Below, in pieces: positions 21,061 to 32,770 of a stretch of 64,000 bases of DNA. Location of the stretch: positions 1,569,496-1,633,495 of the forward strand of contig NW_020289975.1 in NCBI RefSeq assembly GCF_003144245.1, given 5' to 3'. Numbering within the stretch: the first letter of the stretch is position 1; every line of letters starts with the position of its first letter. The DNA is from Jaminaea rosea (taxonomy: Eukaryota; Basidiomycota; Exobasidiomycetes; Microstromatales). A program made the position numbers and the translations under genes. The notes under the pieces are model-generated. The model had not been told where the DNA came from and made no database searches. It was given only the letters and a program-made list of their open reading frames with translations.

Positions 21061-23095
21061 TCATGCGGCGGCCGCAGCTACAGGGTACGGTCCACTCTGC
21101 GCGGCCACTGGCTCCTCAGATACGCCACGCTGGTCGTGCGCCGCCCCACCCATGCCAAAGGTATGCGTCGCAGCCCACTGCCTGGCAAAGGCCGACGCCT
21201 TGAGGAACTTCCTGGCTGCGTACTTGCGGCAAACAAACTGCTCCTCAAACGCAGGGTCAACCAGCTTCTCCAGCAGAAGATTAGCGCCGGGGATGAGCTG
21301 CTCCTCGCAGAAGTTCGAGTAGTAGATGAATCCCTCATCCCACGCTCCTCCCAGCATCTTCTTGCTCAAGAACATCGAGATGGCCGCGATGAGGCTGGGC
21401 TTGGCGCGAAGGAAACGGTGGTCGAGCAAAGTGACTTCCATGAGGAACTTGGCGAGGGTGCGAACCTGAATGTCATAGTCGTCTGCCTTGGAGATTTTGC
21501 GCACCCAGGAGTATGGTGAGCAATAGCTCGAGATCTTGAAGTCCAACGTGGAGAGGATGATGCGCTCGCCCTTGAAGATCTCGTCCTTGGAGTGGCCGCC
21601 CTCAGTCATGGCTACGAACTCGTCAACGGAGGGGGCAACGATCTCCTCGTACTTGGCCGCGATGAACATGGCGATGACACCGACGAGCTGCAGCTTTGCA
21701 AGGCTGACGACGCGCACCGAGAGGAAGCGATCGATGATGTTGATGGCGATGAAGAGGGTCTCGGGGAGCATGTGGTAGCGCATGTGGACTTGGAGGAGCC
21801 AGTCGACGAGGGTAGCGCGCATGTGCCATTGGATCTCGTTTTGGAAGGCCATGTAGTTTGGATTGGCCATGGTCTCCATCTCGCACTTTGCCATGTAGGC
21901 GAAGATCTCGCGAGAGTACTCGGCAACCATGCTCGTGTCGCGGACGTCTTCCGGGTCCAGACCCATCTCTGCAAGCTCGTCGTCGTGGGCTGCGATGTCA
22001 GCGGGGATCTCGCCTGCCAGGACGGCGGCCCTTCGCTCTGCTGCTGCCTTTGCCATTTGAGGCAGAATGACGTCCTGCTCGTACCGTGACGTGGCGACGG
22101 CGACCTTGTGCAACGCCTCTGCCTGGAATGCTGGTGGCAGGCTGACGAGGCAATCTGGGTCTGGGTTGAAGAGGAGGGCTGCCTCTGCCTCTGCGTCGCT
22201 GTCGTCTTCTTCGGCCGACTCTGCGCTGTCTGCATCGTCGATGTCGACGTCGTGGGGTTGGTGACGATGGCGAGCTTGCTGACTGACTACGCCAGAGTGT
22301 TGGTCTGACTCTGCTTCGTCCTCCTCTGAAGACGAGAAGTCGTCATCGTCGCCCGTTGGGTCGCCTTCCTCCTCGTCATCGTCATTGTCCGAGGTGTCTG
22401 GGCTCATCTTCTCGTCCTCTGCCGAGTCGAAGCTGGCCGGTCGCTTGGTAGTGCGTGCTGCGTCGACGATTGCGCCGTTGCTCCTGCTCTTGGAGATGCT
22501 AGCCGCTGCAGCGTCGAGGTCCATATGCGCCGTCGTGATGGGCTGAGAATGAGGGAGGTGGATCGAGGCTGATGCTGCTGCAGCCGATGGTACTCTGACT
22601 GAGCCGCTGCTTGCTGATCGTGCGAATGCTGTAGATACAGGCTGCCTGAGTCCCACCATGGCCGAGGAGCGAACTCTCTTTACGGCTTGGTGGGATGACT
22701 GCGTCGAGGCCGACTCCACGGACGATGCTGATCCCCTGTTCTTGACCTCGCGACGAAGTGCGCTCGATGCGGTGGACACGCCAGATGACTTGTACTTGCC
22801 GTCTTCGAAGTGGTGGCCATTGGACGACGTCTGCTTCTGCGCGAGTGAAGTAAAAGAGGCAACAGATGGTGAGCAAGGTCTATGCGTGACACGAGCCTCG
22901 CGACGGGCTGCTCACCTTGTCAAAGTTGCTGACGTCGCCGAGTGCGCGACGATGAGCGATGCTGGATGCCTTTGCGTCGAGCCTGCTGGCGGGGACTCTT
23001 GATGAGGCAGGTTTCGACCTCGAAGACGATGCTGCGTGCGTCGACGACTCGCCTCCTCCGGTGTGTAGCCTTTCACCGCTCCTCGATGCTGGCAT
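21061..23095 (-). CDS. G2/M B-type cyclin
   Basis: Complement of join 21061..22836, 22916..23095; about 651 residues. Regulatory subunit of the Cdk1 kinase. Exon 1 carries a destruction box with the core RRALGDVSN at residues 49-57, the APC/C degron of mitotic cyclins. Exon 2 has a long acidic Ser/Asp/Glu region and then the two cyclin boxes: the MRATLVDWLLQVHMRYHM block, AAKYEE, and the second box running through FLMEVTLLDHRFL and KPSLIAAISMFLSKKM. The intron is about 79 nt (GTGAGC donor). Two acceptors six bases apart (exon 2 from 22836 or 22830) would differ by two residues, both in frame. The frame is open upstream of the chosen Met, through NLGRPRTTRN, to a stop at a TTTAG that could itself be an acceptor, so an upstream first exon is possible. 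More than 4 kb of gene-free DNA lies upstream. Confidence 0.88.
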
Positions 23096-25240
23096 GCCGT
23101 TGCGCGTGGTGCGTGGGCGGCCGAGGTTGGTAGCCTGCGAATGCTGAGTTGGTTGCTGCGGTTGCTGTTGTGGTTGATGATGCTAAAGGTCGCAAATTGG
23201 TTTGATGGTGATGACAAGCGAAGTGTCGTGTGTGTGTGCGTGTTGTGTTAGTATCTGTGACGAATGCTACTGGCTCATGGTAATGCGGGGCGATGCTGGT
23301 GCTGATGACGATGACGATGATGAGGACGAGAGACTAGAATGTTGTCTCAGGAAGGATGTGAGATGCCAAAAAAGCTCTCGAGGAGCAAAGATGGCGTTGT
23401 GCCGTTACGGCAGAGAGATTGAATGAATCGAAATGGAGGGGCCAGGGACGAGAAGGAACCCGGAGCTGTGCGGCAAGCGGCCGCGAGGTGGTCTGGGCGA
23501 CCCGCATCACGGGCCCACAGACCAGGGCCGCAACGACGAGCAGCCGGGATCAATGGGCTGCAATCCAGAGCCAACACCATCTCAACGACTACCGCAGATT
23601 TGCTTACGAGATGTAATACGGCATCTCACCCTCTTTCCTCCCCGAAGGGAAGAGCCCTCCGTGTCTCATCGCTGCATCGCTGCGAGGAGTGAGGGCCGCC
23701 GCGCTTCGCAGACAACGGACGAGAAACAAGAGCATCTACGAGACAGCCTGCGCGGCAACTCACCCTGATCGCCGGTTGTGCCATCGTCGCTACAGTCGTC
23801 CTTGTTGAGCTGAGCTGAGCTATACTCTCGTCGTCAAACAAGTCAAAGAGATGGTGAGGAGCAGGGAGATCTTCGTCCGAGTGCGTGTCGAGGAGGAAGA
23901 GGGAGAGGCGGGAGTTGGCCGATGTGGACAAGTGTGCTGCGAGGGTCCCGCTGTGACTACAATGCGACGAATGCCCTGAAACAAGGCAAAGTGCAAGCGG
24001 CGAGGGTAGTGATGATGTGAAGGCAACAGTTGACGATGAAGGTGATGGTCAACGCGACTGGGCTCTGTTGTCGCGTTGGCTTGGACAGTGCTTGATGGGC
24101 CTCAGGCACGTAGCGACGTGGTGATCAATACGCTGTAATAGCTCGCGGGTATGAAGTGTAGAGTCGATGGCGCCCGCTGAGTTCGATGAAGCAAAGCAGC
24201 AGAGATTGTCGGGAAGCCGCGAGCCTCAAAGAGCAGGAGATGATGAGGATGATGGAGCAAAAGCGTCGAACAGCTCCTCTTGGTGGGCGACGCGCGATGA
24301 GCGAAGACTACAGAGACAAAGGAGTGACTGTAGTGTTCGTCCGCGACGCTGAAATTGGTCTCACGTCGTCGTTGACTGGCCGGTAAACACTCGTCGTGTA
24401 TGCGCGCTCGGACGTTGGTTTACAGCGGCAGGACAAAGCAACGTCGACTTCGTGAGGAGACGACAGCTGCGAGGTAGGCGTTACGCCGAGTGAGACGCAG
24501 CGCTCAGGGAGGCGACAACTGGGAGGAGAGGGGGGAGGAGGAGGATGGAGATGATGGCGATGATGATGAGCAGGTTAGGAAGACTAAAGTGGTGGTGTGA
24601 GTTCTCGAGAGTGAATGGAGCAAAGCCTCGCCGGAGATTCAAGTCAGGCGTGTCCGAGCGAGCGAGTCGCGGGTCGAGTCTCACACAGCCAAACACGACT
24701 TCGTTCAATCGGCGAGACGGACTCTACGCTGCGAGCGAGGAGCGGGGCACGGACGACGGCTGGCTACACCACTCTCATGAGAGCGCAGCGTCCCGATGTG
24801 ATTGGCATCATCACCGCACCGCCAACGACGACTACGACTGACGACGACGATTCCCGTTGAGCGCCCGAGCCTGGGAGGCTTGCCTCGAGCCTGAGAGCTT
24901 CGAATTTGGCCCTTTTTGCTCCCCACGCCTTGACGTCGCTTCACTGTCACTCGGGTGGTGTGTAGTAGTGTGTAGGGTCTAGCAGACGCAGGCCATGGCT
25001 TGCATAGCCTCGTAGAGAGTGAGGGACGTGCATGCTTCCGCTTCAGCCCCCTCGCACCGCCTGTCGTGTCGTGTCAAGTCAGTCGAATGTGATCTCTCGC
25101 TCGACATGAAGGCTGCAGCAGGCAGCGGTGGGAAGTGTCCGCCGACTGACTGGTCCTGGTCTGGTTCTCGTCTGTCTGCAAGGCCACGGCCAAGCGGCGT
25201 ATGAGCGTGGCGGCCGCGGCGGGCGAGCGACAGGCGGGCT

Positions 25241-25271
<31 letters not shown>

Positions 25272-27190
25272 AGCTACGAGAGAGAGGGCGGAGGTCGACG
25301 ACGACCGACCACTCAACGGCGGGTCTACCTGAGACGCAGACCTCGCCTCAAAGGCATGTTGACGAATTGCTGCCGCTTGCGATGTCGACCAGAGCAATGG
25401 AACGTCCTTGTATAGATCGTCATTGGTGGTCATGGTCCTCCTTGCGGCCCACGAGTGCTGTACACGACGTACCAAGCCGACGTCGTTGACGGCCGCCGTC
25501 ATCGAGCTTCGAGATTCAAGATTCCGTTGTCAACGAATGTTCGCAGCCTCAACGTCGCAATCACCCTCCCCGCTATCGCTGCCCGTTTTACCCGCTTGGC
25601 TCGCGGGCCATGAATCTTACTTTGGTCTCGCAGACTAGTCTTTGCGACTTGAATCGCTACATTGAGCCGCTGCCGGGAGAGGGCCGAGCGAGAAGGCGGC
25701 AATTGGATAGACAGGCCTTCTTCTTGGCGACGACTGACACGATCGAGGCGACGTTGCTGACGCCCGCGTGGGATGGGTGTGATGAGAATGAGGAGATGAA
25801 TATCGGACCCTCTCCCGAAGGCGGCGGCTGTATTTCGGTCATTTCGAATGAGCCCCGGCTAGGCGATGGTAGGTGGGCCAGCTGCAGGCACAGCTGTGAA
25901 CAAAGGCGGGGCAAAGGAAGAGGGGCTGGCCCACAGCTCGCGAACCATCCGCGTCGCAGCGGTTGCTCCAAGTTCCCGAGAGCTAGATATCATTTCACGC
26001 TCCCCTCTCGTAAGGCTACGATTAAGCAAATGCACCCCTTCTTTTCCTGTCACGATTGTCCCACGCTCGGTACGCAAAACATAGGCTAGAAGGTGTGTAT
26101 CAGGGAAGGATCCTCGAGCTGAGAGCCCCGAATGCTATCACGGCAAGCTCAGCCTTCTCGCGACGCCGGCCGGCATCGATTTGAGCCTAGTCGCTCGCTC
26201 TCGTCGCAGGCTTGCACCTACGTACGGAAGGCAAAGACGCCAGCGCTTTCTCGCACTCTGCGCAGGCGCAGAAGTCTTGGCTTGTTCCTTTCGATTTTCC
26301 CAAAGAAGCCGCGGACTGCAGATGACGAGGGTCCGACGAGAGAGCAGAAGGTGCCGGGCTGCTGTTGCTGCCTGTTCCTTCTTTGGGCACGCATCGTGCT
26401 CGGCCCGACGATCGGCGCCACGAGGGATGGGGAGAGCGGCGCGGGCTTGCGGATGACCTCATGACATGGCAGGGTTCAGCCGGACGTTACATTTTGGCCG
26501 CTGTTCGGAGCATCGTACCTCCGTAGAATATTTGCAGGTCTTCTATTCACCGCGAATTGAGATCTCGTGGTGTGGGTGAATTGCCCCTCACGTCAGTTGA
26601 GTCGGTGAGCAGGGTCTCTGCCGCTGCCGCCGCTCCAGATCTTCCTGCTCCGATCGTCCGACATCAACACTGAGACCAACACTTGTTGACGCGCTGACCG
26701 TGGGCGCGGATCGACACGTGCCGGAGCGAGGTCGCCACCAGCCCATTGCGGGCGCAGCGACCTCAGCTGAGTGTGCAAGCCAAAATCGAGGCGACAGAAA
26801 GCTGAGGCATCGTTACGATGACCGTTCCCGAAAAGTTCTGCGAGCGGGAGAGGTCGATCAATGCAGCAAGATAGAGCTCACCTCCGAGCCTCGCATTATG
26901 ATCTGCGTCTTGCGTAGCTGCCCATCGAGTCTGCGCGAGCCAGAGGGCGCCACTCGGCGGATGGATGAAGCGGAGAGGGCGGCGTCGTCGGCGAGGGCGG
27001 ACTGCCAAGTGGTGTCGTTGTCGTCGTCTTTCGCTGATCCGCTTCTCATCTCGCACCGAACATCTTCAAGAAGCAAGATCTCTGGCAGGCGTCCAGCATA
27101 GAAGCAGCTGTCAAAGAAGCTCTCGGCACGCCTTCGGAACACCTGTCAAGACGCAGGGCGCCCGTCGAACTTTGAGACCTCGGCGTTGCG
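23096..27190. other. 4.1-kb gene-free region between cyclin and VPS71
   Basis: No exon, tRNA or element could be supported. It holds the divergent promoters of the B-type cyclin and VPS71 and at least one tetranucleotide microsatellite. The cyclin-proximal kilobase is GAT/GAC-rich. I saw no clear MluI cell-cycle box (ACGCGT) cluster. Confidence 0.5.
25241..25270. repeat. GGCA tetranucleotide microsatellite
   Basis: About seven and a half perfect tandem copies of GGCA, directly visible, in the middle of the long gene-free region upstream of the cyclin. Confidence 0.9.
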
Positions 27191-28133
27191 ATGAGCTCCA
27201 GAAAACGATCCCAGCGCAAAGCGTCGAGTCTGGCGACGGCAGCCATCTCACTGCAGTCAACCGACCAGTACGATGGCGTAGGACGCTCTGCAGCAGGTCC
27301 GAGCGTCTTGGCATCGAAGCCGCTGACTGTCCAGCAGCGACAGCAACTTGACGAAGAACGGCGCGAGCACGAGGAGAAGGAACGACAGAGCAAGAGGCGT
27401 AAGGTCCGAAAGCGACTCGATGAGCTCGAGGTGAGTGCGAAGATGAGCAGGCAAGCAGCCAGCTACTGTTCTTTGCCTGCTCGAGCTGACGTTGCTGAAT
27501 GCCACACCATGCCAGCGCACCAACTACCGCGACGCCATCTCGTCGAGCCGTCCTGGCATCGACTCAGCATCTCGTAATGAAGCAGAAGGAGTAAGCATCC
27601 CCAATTCAGTCTTGGAAGAAGCAGTTAAGCATCACAAAGAGCCATCAGGTAGCAGACTTTCTCTAGCCATCAGCGATGTGCCGGGGGAGGGAGACAGGCC
27701 GTCTTCATCGGCGCCTCAGCGCAAACAAAGCGCCACGGTGAGGAGGCTGCTCAACTATCGCAGAGGGTACTACTCCCTACTCGAAGACGCGGTGAGTGGC
27801 AGAGGGGTCGCCAGATCGTCCGCCAGCAGCTGACCGCCGCATCCGCTGCCCTGCACATAGGCATCGGATGAAGTCTTCACATCAGCTGCGTGCAACTACG
27901 ACTCAGCATCCGCGTCCGTGGACCCGCTGCTCAGCCTGTCAGTCTCGCAAGGCAAGGGCACATCAGGTGTGATACCGACTGCAGGCCTCATCTATCCTCG
28001 TCGGCCACCCTTTTGCACCGTTTGCAGCCAAGCCGCTTCGGTCAATTGCCCGCGTTGCGGAGACCGCACTTGCGCAGCATCTGCTTGCCTCGAGACCCAC
28101 AACGATGCTCGTTGCGATCGTCCCATTCGATGA
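27191..28133 (+). CDS. VPS71: SWR1/INO80-type HIT zinc-finger protein Vps71 (ZNHIT1)
   Basis: Join 27191..27430, 27516..27791, 27861..28133; 262 residues. Vps71/Swc6 is a subunit of the SWR1 remodeller that deposits H2A.Z. The N-terminal part is a charged helix ending RKRLDELE|RTNYRDAI, matching the family's R.LEELE-TNY motif, which fixes the first splice join. The middle is disordered. The C-terminus carries a HIT finger with Cys/His ligands in order: FCTVCSQ, CPRCGDRTC, CLETHNDARC. Introns are 85 nt (GTGAGT...CCAG) and 69 nt (GTGAGT...ATAG), both phase 0. The HIT finger sits at the extreme end, as in ZNHIT1, rather than at the N-terminus as in box C/D factors such as Bcd1. Confidence 0.86.
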
Positions 28134-28502
28134 GTGTGTGGAGCGATTCACTCTGTCACCACCAGTGTTTCTGCTCACTTCCATCTCTCGTCGCAACCTC
28201 AATGTGTATTTTAGTTCACCTCTCGCTCCCCTCTTGCCTTCTTGTCGTCGTCTCGCTCGCTCCGGATCTCAAAAGCCGTGCCCGTCGACTCCGCCCCACA
28301 TCGTGCCACTCAATTCGATGCGGCCGGCAGCAGCGGCTCGACGGTTGAATTGAAGCCAAGGGCAATAAGAATTCTAATCGCCCGCATCCGCCCTCGTGGG
28401 CCGCCATCGGCAACTTGATTTCACTCTGTGCTCAGCATCCTCCCTACTTCTCCACCATACCATACCACTGAACCTCGCCATCCGCTTTCGCCGTCGCCCG
28501 CT
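28134..28502. other. tandem intergenic region before the DUF1769 gene
   Basis: 368 bp between two plus-strand genes, pyrimidine-rich towards the downstream start codon. No specific element was recognised. Confidence 0.4.
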
Positions 28503-30568
28503 ATGCCGCGTCTCCAGGTGATGGTCGGCCCAGACCGCTTCAACATGGAGCCATGCCGCGTTAATGATACCCAGCGGCCACACGAGATCGATACCGAGCA
28601 TTTCACGGGGAGGGTCCTTGTGAGGATCCTGGATGCGCCCGGAGCTAGAGAAGGGGAGGAGGGGAGGGAGTATTTCAAAGACAGATCGCGCAAGTTCTGC
28701 ATTCAGATTGAGGGGAGGTTCAAGAAGAGATGTGAGTGAGGCCGACTCAAAGACCAAGATCACGACCGAGGGTATGCTGTCGTGTGCCAGGACTAAAATA
28801 GTCTGCCCCCTCGCTCGCTCGCTCACTCGCAGGGAACGGCGATGAGATTCACTTTGGTAGCGACTTTGACAAGCTCGTGGAATTTCCTAGAGCGCCCTTC
28901 AACGCTGGCATGAGGGTAGCCAAGTACATCGTGGGTATAGCACAGCAAGCGCGGACGTCGCCTACTCGTTCACGACTGACATGCCTCATCTCGCCTTCTT
29001 TCACGCCCGGTCAGGACCCTTGCACCTTCTACGAGGAGCAGCCCCCCTCCAAGCGCCCCTACATCATGTCACCCTACATCGCCTGCATGAATGTCACCTG
29101 CGCATGGCCCGCACCCTCACGAGCTCACGAGGCCGTGGTCGTCCTCCGTCATACCAACAAGTCGGACCACTCGCCGTCACGCCCTTCCAGCCCGATCATC
29201 GAGCCAGAGAAGAAGGGCAATGCACACTCCGCCCTCGTTGTACCCAAGCCGACCCATGCCAAGCCTCAGGACGGCGACGACGACGACGATGAGGGAGACG
29301 ACATTGTTCCTCGCGAGGGGCTGAATCGCAAGGGCAGCAAGCGCGGATCGACCTCAGCCGAAGCAACATCGAGCGCGGCGGGCAAGCAACAGAAGAAGAA
29401 GTCATCCTGGTTCGGCGGCGTCTTCGGCAGTGGGAGTGGACACAAGGAGGAGAGAGTCCTCAAGCCTTACTGGCGCTTCGTGGGCTTCAATGACGATCCG
29501 CGCGTGCGAGCTTTGCTCGAGGCGCATCACACCAAGCTGCAGAGCAAACGCAGAAGCTTTCAACCGCCTGTTCGCCCTTCCTCGGCGATGAGTAATGATT
29601 CGGGGTCGCAGGCTGTTTCGTCTCCCTCGTCCTCCATGGGGCCTGGAGATGTACAACACGGCATTGCTGCCAATCACCCGACGCTGCGCAGGCTGGGCAC
29701 GAGCGTGCGAGGGGCTTTGCCTCGATTCCATGGCGATGATCCCGGTACGCCGCCTATGCATGGAGAGCGCGGCTCAGGAGACGTCAGCCCGCTGTACAGC
29801 CCCACCCTCTCTGGTGGTGATCAGTTCTTCACCGCGCCCGACCCAATTCAGCACCGTACGAAGAGCCCCCTCGCGATGGAGGTCAAGCACGACGATGCAG
29901 AGGTAGGAGGGTCGAAGTCACGAAACAGTGCAGAGGATGTCCCGCCAATGCCTCCTCTCGCCCGAATCACGACCGATGTTCGCAACGAGGCGGAGCGCAG
30001 CGCAAAGACTGACGGGCTGAAGGAGGAGGACTTTAAGCTTGCCGATGAGCTTCATCGCCGCATCAAAGGTTTGGGTGGGTCGAGGTCTGGTTCTGGCTCA
30101 GAGGCGGCTACGCCTTCATCACCAGCGTCATCGGGCGGGGCCTGGCAAAGCAAGCTGGACGATGCGTTGGGCCCTTGGCGGTTCAACGACCCTGGGACGG
30201 ACATGGTGGAAGACAATGCTTTCATCTTCACGAACGACTCATTGTCCGTGCCCAAGAGAAGGAAGCACTTTGCCAACAAGGAGAACAGAGAGAAGTGAGT
30301 CAGCGCCGGCGCCGGCGCCCTAGGCAGATGACAATGGCTGACCATTTGCCGTCGCCCTGCTCACCACAGGTTCACCTACGACCCAGACGTCGTGTACGGC
30401 GCGTCGTTCTTCACGGATGCGTGCGACCTGAACACCTTCAACCTCTCGCTCGGTCCGGTATCACTCAACATCGCCAGGTGGTTCAAGACGATGCCCATTC
30501 GCTACACGCTCAGGGCGAGGGACGAGGAGCCCGTGTTCTGCACAATCAGCTTTCAATTGGTGGATTGA
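28503..30568 (+). CDS. DUF1769-family protein (UPF0590, Duc1-like)
   Basis: Join 28503..28731, 28833..28930, 29015..30294, 30370..30568; 601 residues. The conserved parts are FKDRSRKFCIQIEGRFK...WNGDEIHFGSDFD, IMSPYIACMNV, YWRFVGFNDD and the C-terminal FFTDACDLNTF...YTLRARDEEPVF, which together define the fungal DUF1769 family. A fission-yeast member (Duc1) is reported as a plasma-membrane phosphoinositide-binding protein; whether this one behaves alike is inference. The family core is interrupted by a long Ser/Gly-rich insert of more than 250 residues (about 130-520) including a KKKSSWFGGVFGSGSG segment. Introns are 101, 84 and 75 nt. The 84-nt intron has no stop and keeps frame, so reading through would add 28 residues; splicing gives KYI|DPCTFYEE and is preferred. 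Confidence 0.82.
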
Positions 30569-30752
30569 GAGGGCGGCAGGGGGTGATGCAATTGCGATGA
30601 TTGACTAGAGGGGTATAGAGAGAGTAAGAGCTAGATACACGTACGAAGTAGAGCTCCTTCGAGTCGTAGCAGAACGTCGTAGATAGACCATGATTGCCAC
30701 CAGCTAATATCCAGCGCAATAGAAGCCTACGAAGGCGCAAGCGCAGGCCACA

Positions 30753-31642
30753 TCAATCGAATGTCTCCACTCCAGCATCGAGGTCCACTCCCCCGCCACC
30801 ACCGCCTGCGCCTCCCGCATCCCCGTCATCGAGAGTGTACTCGCCCGCGTACGGGTCTCCACCTGGTGGACCAGCGCCTGCGCCTGTGGGAGACGCATCG
30901 CCGTCCCCGCTGTTTGCGCTTTGTCCACTCCCCCGCCGCTGTCCAGCACCATCAGCACCGCGCGCCCCTGCCCCTCCCCTTCGTCTCGCAGCCGCAGCTG
31001 TAGTCGTTGTGGCCGTACCTCTGCTGGTCCTCCTACCGTTCGCCGGTCTTACACCTGATACAGAGGCATTGCCGCTGTGACCATTCGCAGCTGCGTTGGC
31101 TGCGTGTGTCTGAGCAAGAGCTTCTCGATCTTCTTGATCTCGCAGCTCTTCGGCTGTGGTACGGCCTCGCCCAAGGACGACGATGTCGTTGCGTCCATAG
31201 GAGAGTAGATTATCACGCTGCAGGTGCGGGCGGTGAAGCATGTCAGTCAGGTCTTCACGCTGTCAGGAGTGGTCTATCGATGTCCGCAGGCAGTCACCCA
31301 AGTCATTCTAGTCTCCTCCTCATCGCTCAACTCCCTCCCCTCCTGCTCCGTTACCCCTGCTCCACTCCAGGTCCAATCTGCATCGCGCTCCGCCATCCTT
31401 ATTCTCTCCTTTCTTGCTGTCCCTCCGCGTCTTCTTGCAGGCAAATGCTCCCCTCTAGCATGTCGATGAACAGCCTGCGCCTGCGCCAAGTTGCGCAAGG
31501 CAGCCTCGTGCTGTTGACGTCGGGCATCTTGCGTCGACGAGGTTGCGGACCGTCGTGGTGGGGAGGGAGGAGAGGGCCAGTGTGGTGTCAGAGACCGCGA
31601 CCAGAGGTGAGAGTAGTCGTGCAGATACGACGAAGAGGCCAT
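30753..31642 (-). CDS. unrecognised Gly/Arg-rich protein
   Basis: Complement of join 30753..31217, 31298..31642; 269 residues. Not recognised. It starts MASSSYLHDYSHLWSRS, has an Arg/Gln/Ala-rich helical middle and an acidic EGRELSDEEETRMTW segment that joins across an 80-nt phase-0 intron to RDNLLSYGRNDIVVLGRGR, the most conserved-looking block. The C-terminal 110 residues are Gly/Ala-rich with RRRGG and GGGGGG runs and an acidic finish. The donor is the weaker GTGACT, so the splice is less certain than others; it is supported by the upstream frame ending soon after and by the continuous character of the joined block. Divergent from the thioesterase gene, 161 bp apart. Convergent with the DUF1769 gene. 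Confidence 0.58.
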
Positions 31643-31803
31643 GGTCAGCGACTTGCGACTTGGGAGCGCAGTGTCAGGATGATGGGCGACGTGGAGAACA
31701 GAGGAAGAGGATAAAATGGGCCAAAGCGATGTCAGTCCGTCATGCATTCATCCGCTCAACGGAAGCCAAACCAACACTTTCACTCCTCCTCCTCTGCATC
31801 ACC

Positions 31804-32428
31804 ATGTCTCCTCCACCGTCAGCATGCCAACTCTTCGTACAAAGGGTCACTCGCGCCTTCATGCTCAACAATGGACACGACACTACAACGATCTCAGCCC
31901 TTCGCATCCTCTCCGCCAAGCCCGGCCTTGTACGAGCGCGCTTGCCCATTGGCAGTCATAATGTCAATCGACTAGGAAGCGTGCATGGTGGTCTCATCTG
32001 TACATTGGTGGATACCATGGGATCACTAGCGCTCGCTTCCAAGGGCCTGTATAGTACAGGGGTCTCGACGGATATCCACACGACGTTTGCCAAGGCGGCG
32101 GGCAAGGCGGGGGATGAAGTCGACGTGCTTGGCGAGGTGACCACGCTGGGTGAGTGACGGCGAGTGACGGCAATTGCGACAATACACATGCCGGGCAGCA
32201 GACTGAAAGCATCTCATCAATACACACACGATGGTAGGTCGCACTTTAGCTACCACTCGTGTAGAGGTCCGGCATCCTGTCAGCGATGCCCTTCTAGCAT
32301 TTGGATCACATACCAAGTTCGTGGGGAAAGCTTTCGGGCACGAGGAGAATGTGGAATTTGACGAAAGCGGGGAGAAGGTGGTCAAGGGGAAGCAACCGGA
32401 GGAGTGGGGGGATGTGAGGCTGCATTGA
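31804..32428 (+). CDS. hotdog-fold acyl-CoA thioesterase (ACOT13/Them2-like)
   Basis: Join 31804..32149, 32238..32428; 178 residues. The hotdog core contains VNRLGSVHGGLICTLVDTMGSLA, the family's HGG motif followed by the hydrophobic helix with the catalytic-face Asp (VDTMGS), then STDIHTTFAKAA and, after the intron, GRTLATTRVEV and HTKFVG. PaaI/ACOT13 proteins hydrolyse medium- to long-chain acyl-CoA, usually in mitochondria. The 88-nt intron (GTGAGT...GGTAG) splits the Gly codon before RTLATT. The C-terminal 25 residues are charged and extend slightly beyond the usual domain. The N-terminus has no strong targeting signal. Confidence 0.83.
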
Positions 32429-32770
32429 TAGGCAGACAACGAGGTGGGAGCAACAGGTGGGAGCAGGACAGCGGGGAAGGAGGGCAGGCAGGCAAGCTGG
32501 TGGATATGGTGGATCAGTATGTATCTGGTAGAGAAGCCCTGTCACTGTGGGACAATGTGTTCCGAAGCAGTGATTCTCGTTGCTGGGCTCTCATCGTATA
32601 CCATCGCCGCCTACGGTTCTTGTCGCAGCGACCTCCACGTCCGCTGGTCCGGACCACCAGCACGGGCCATGCACTGCCGCATTGATCTCGTCTCGACTGG
32701 TCTTCCAAGCTCTCTCCTCTTGACCACACCACATCGAACCACGCAATCTCTCCACGACTTACTAGCAATC
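32429..32770. other. intergenic region before PBI2
   Basis: 342 bp between two plus-strand genes, GGCAGGCAGG-rich near its start and with CCACACCACATC-type sequence just upstream of the next start codon. Nothing specific was recognised. Confidence 0.4.

Noticed and set aside
23247-23253. TACTAAC (minus strand) upstream of the cyclin as a branch point for a first exon
   Set aside because: It lies some 60 nt from the candidate TTTAG acceptor, too far for the short fungal spacing, and the nearest upstream ATG (MSQ) has only a poor GTAGCA donor and the wrong phase.
25241-25270. GGCA tandem array considered as a CRISPR- or minisatellite-type element
   Set aside because: Perfect four-base units without spacers: a plain microsatellite.
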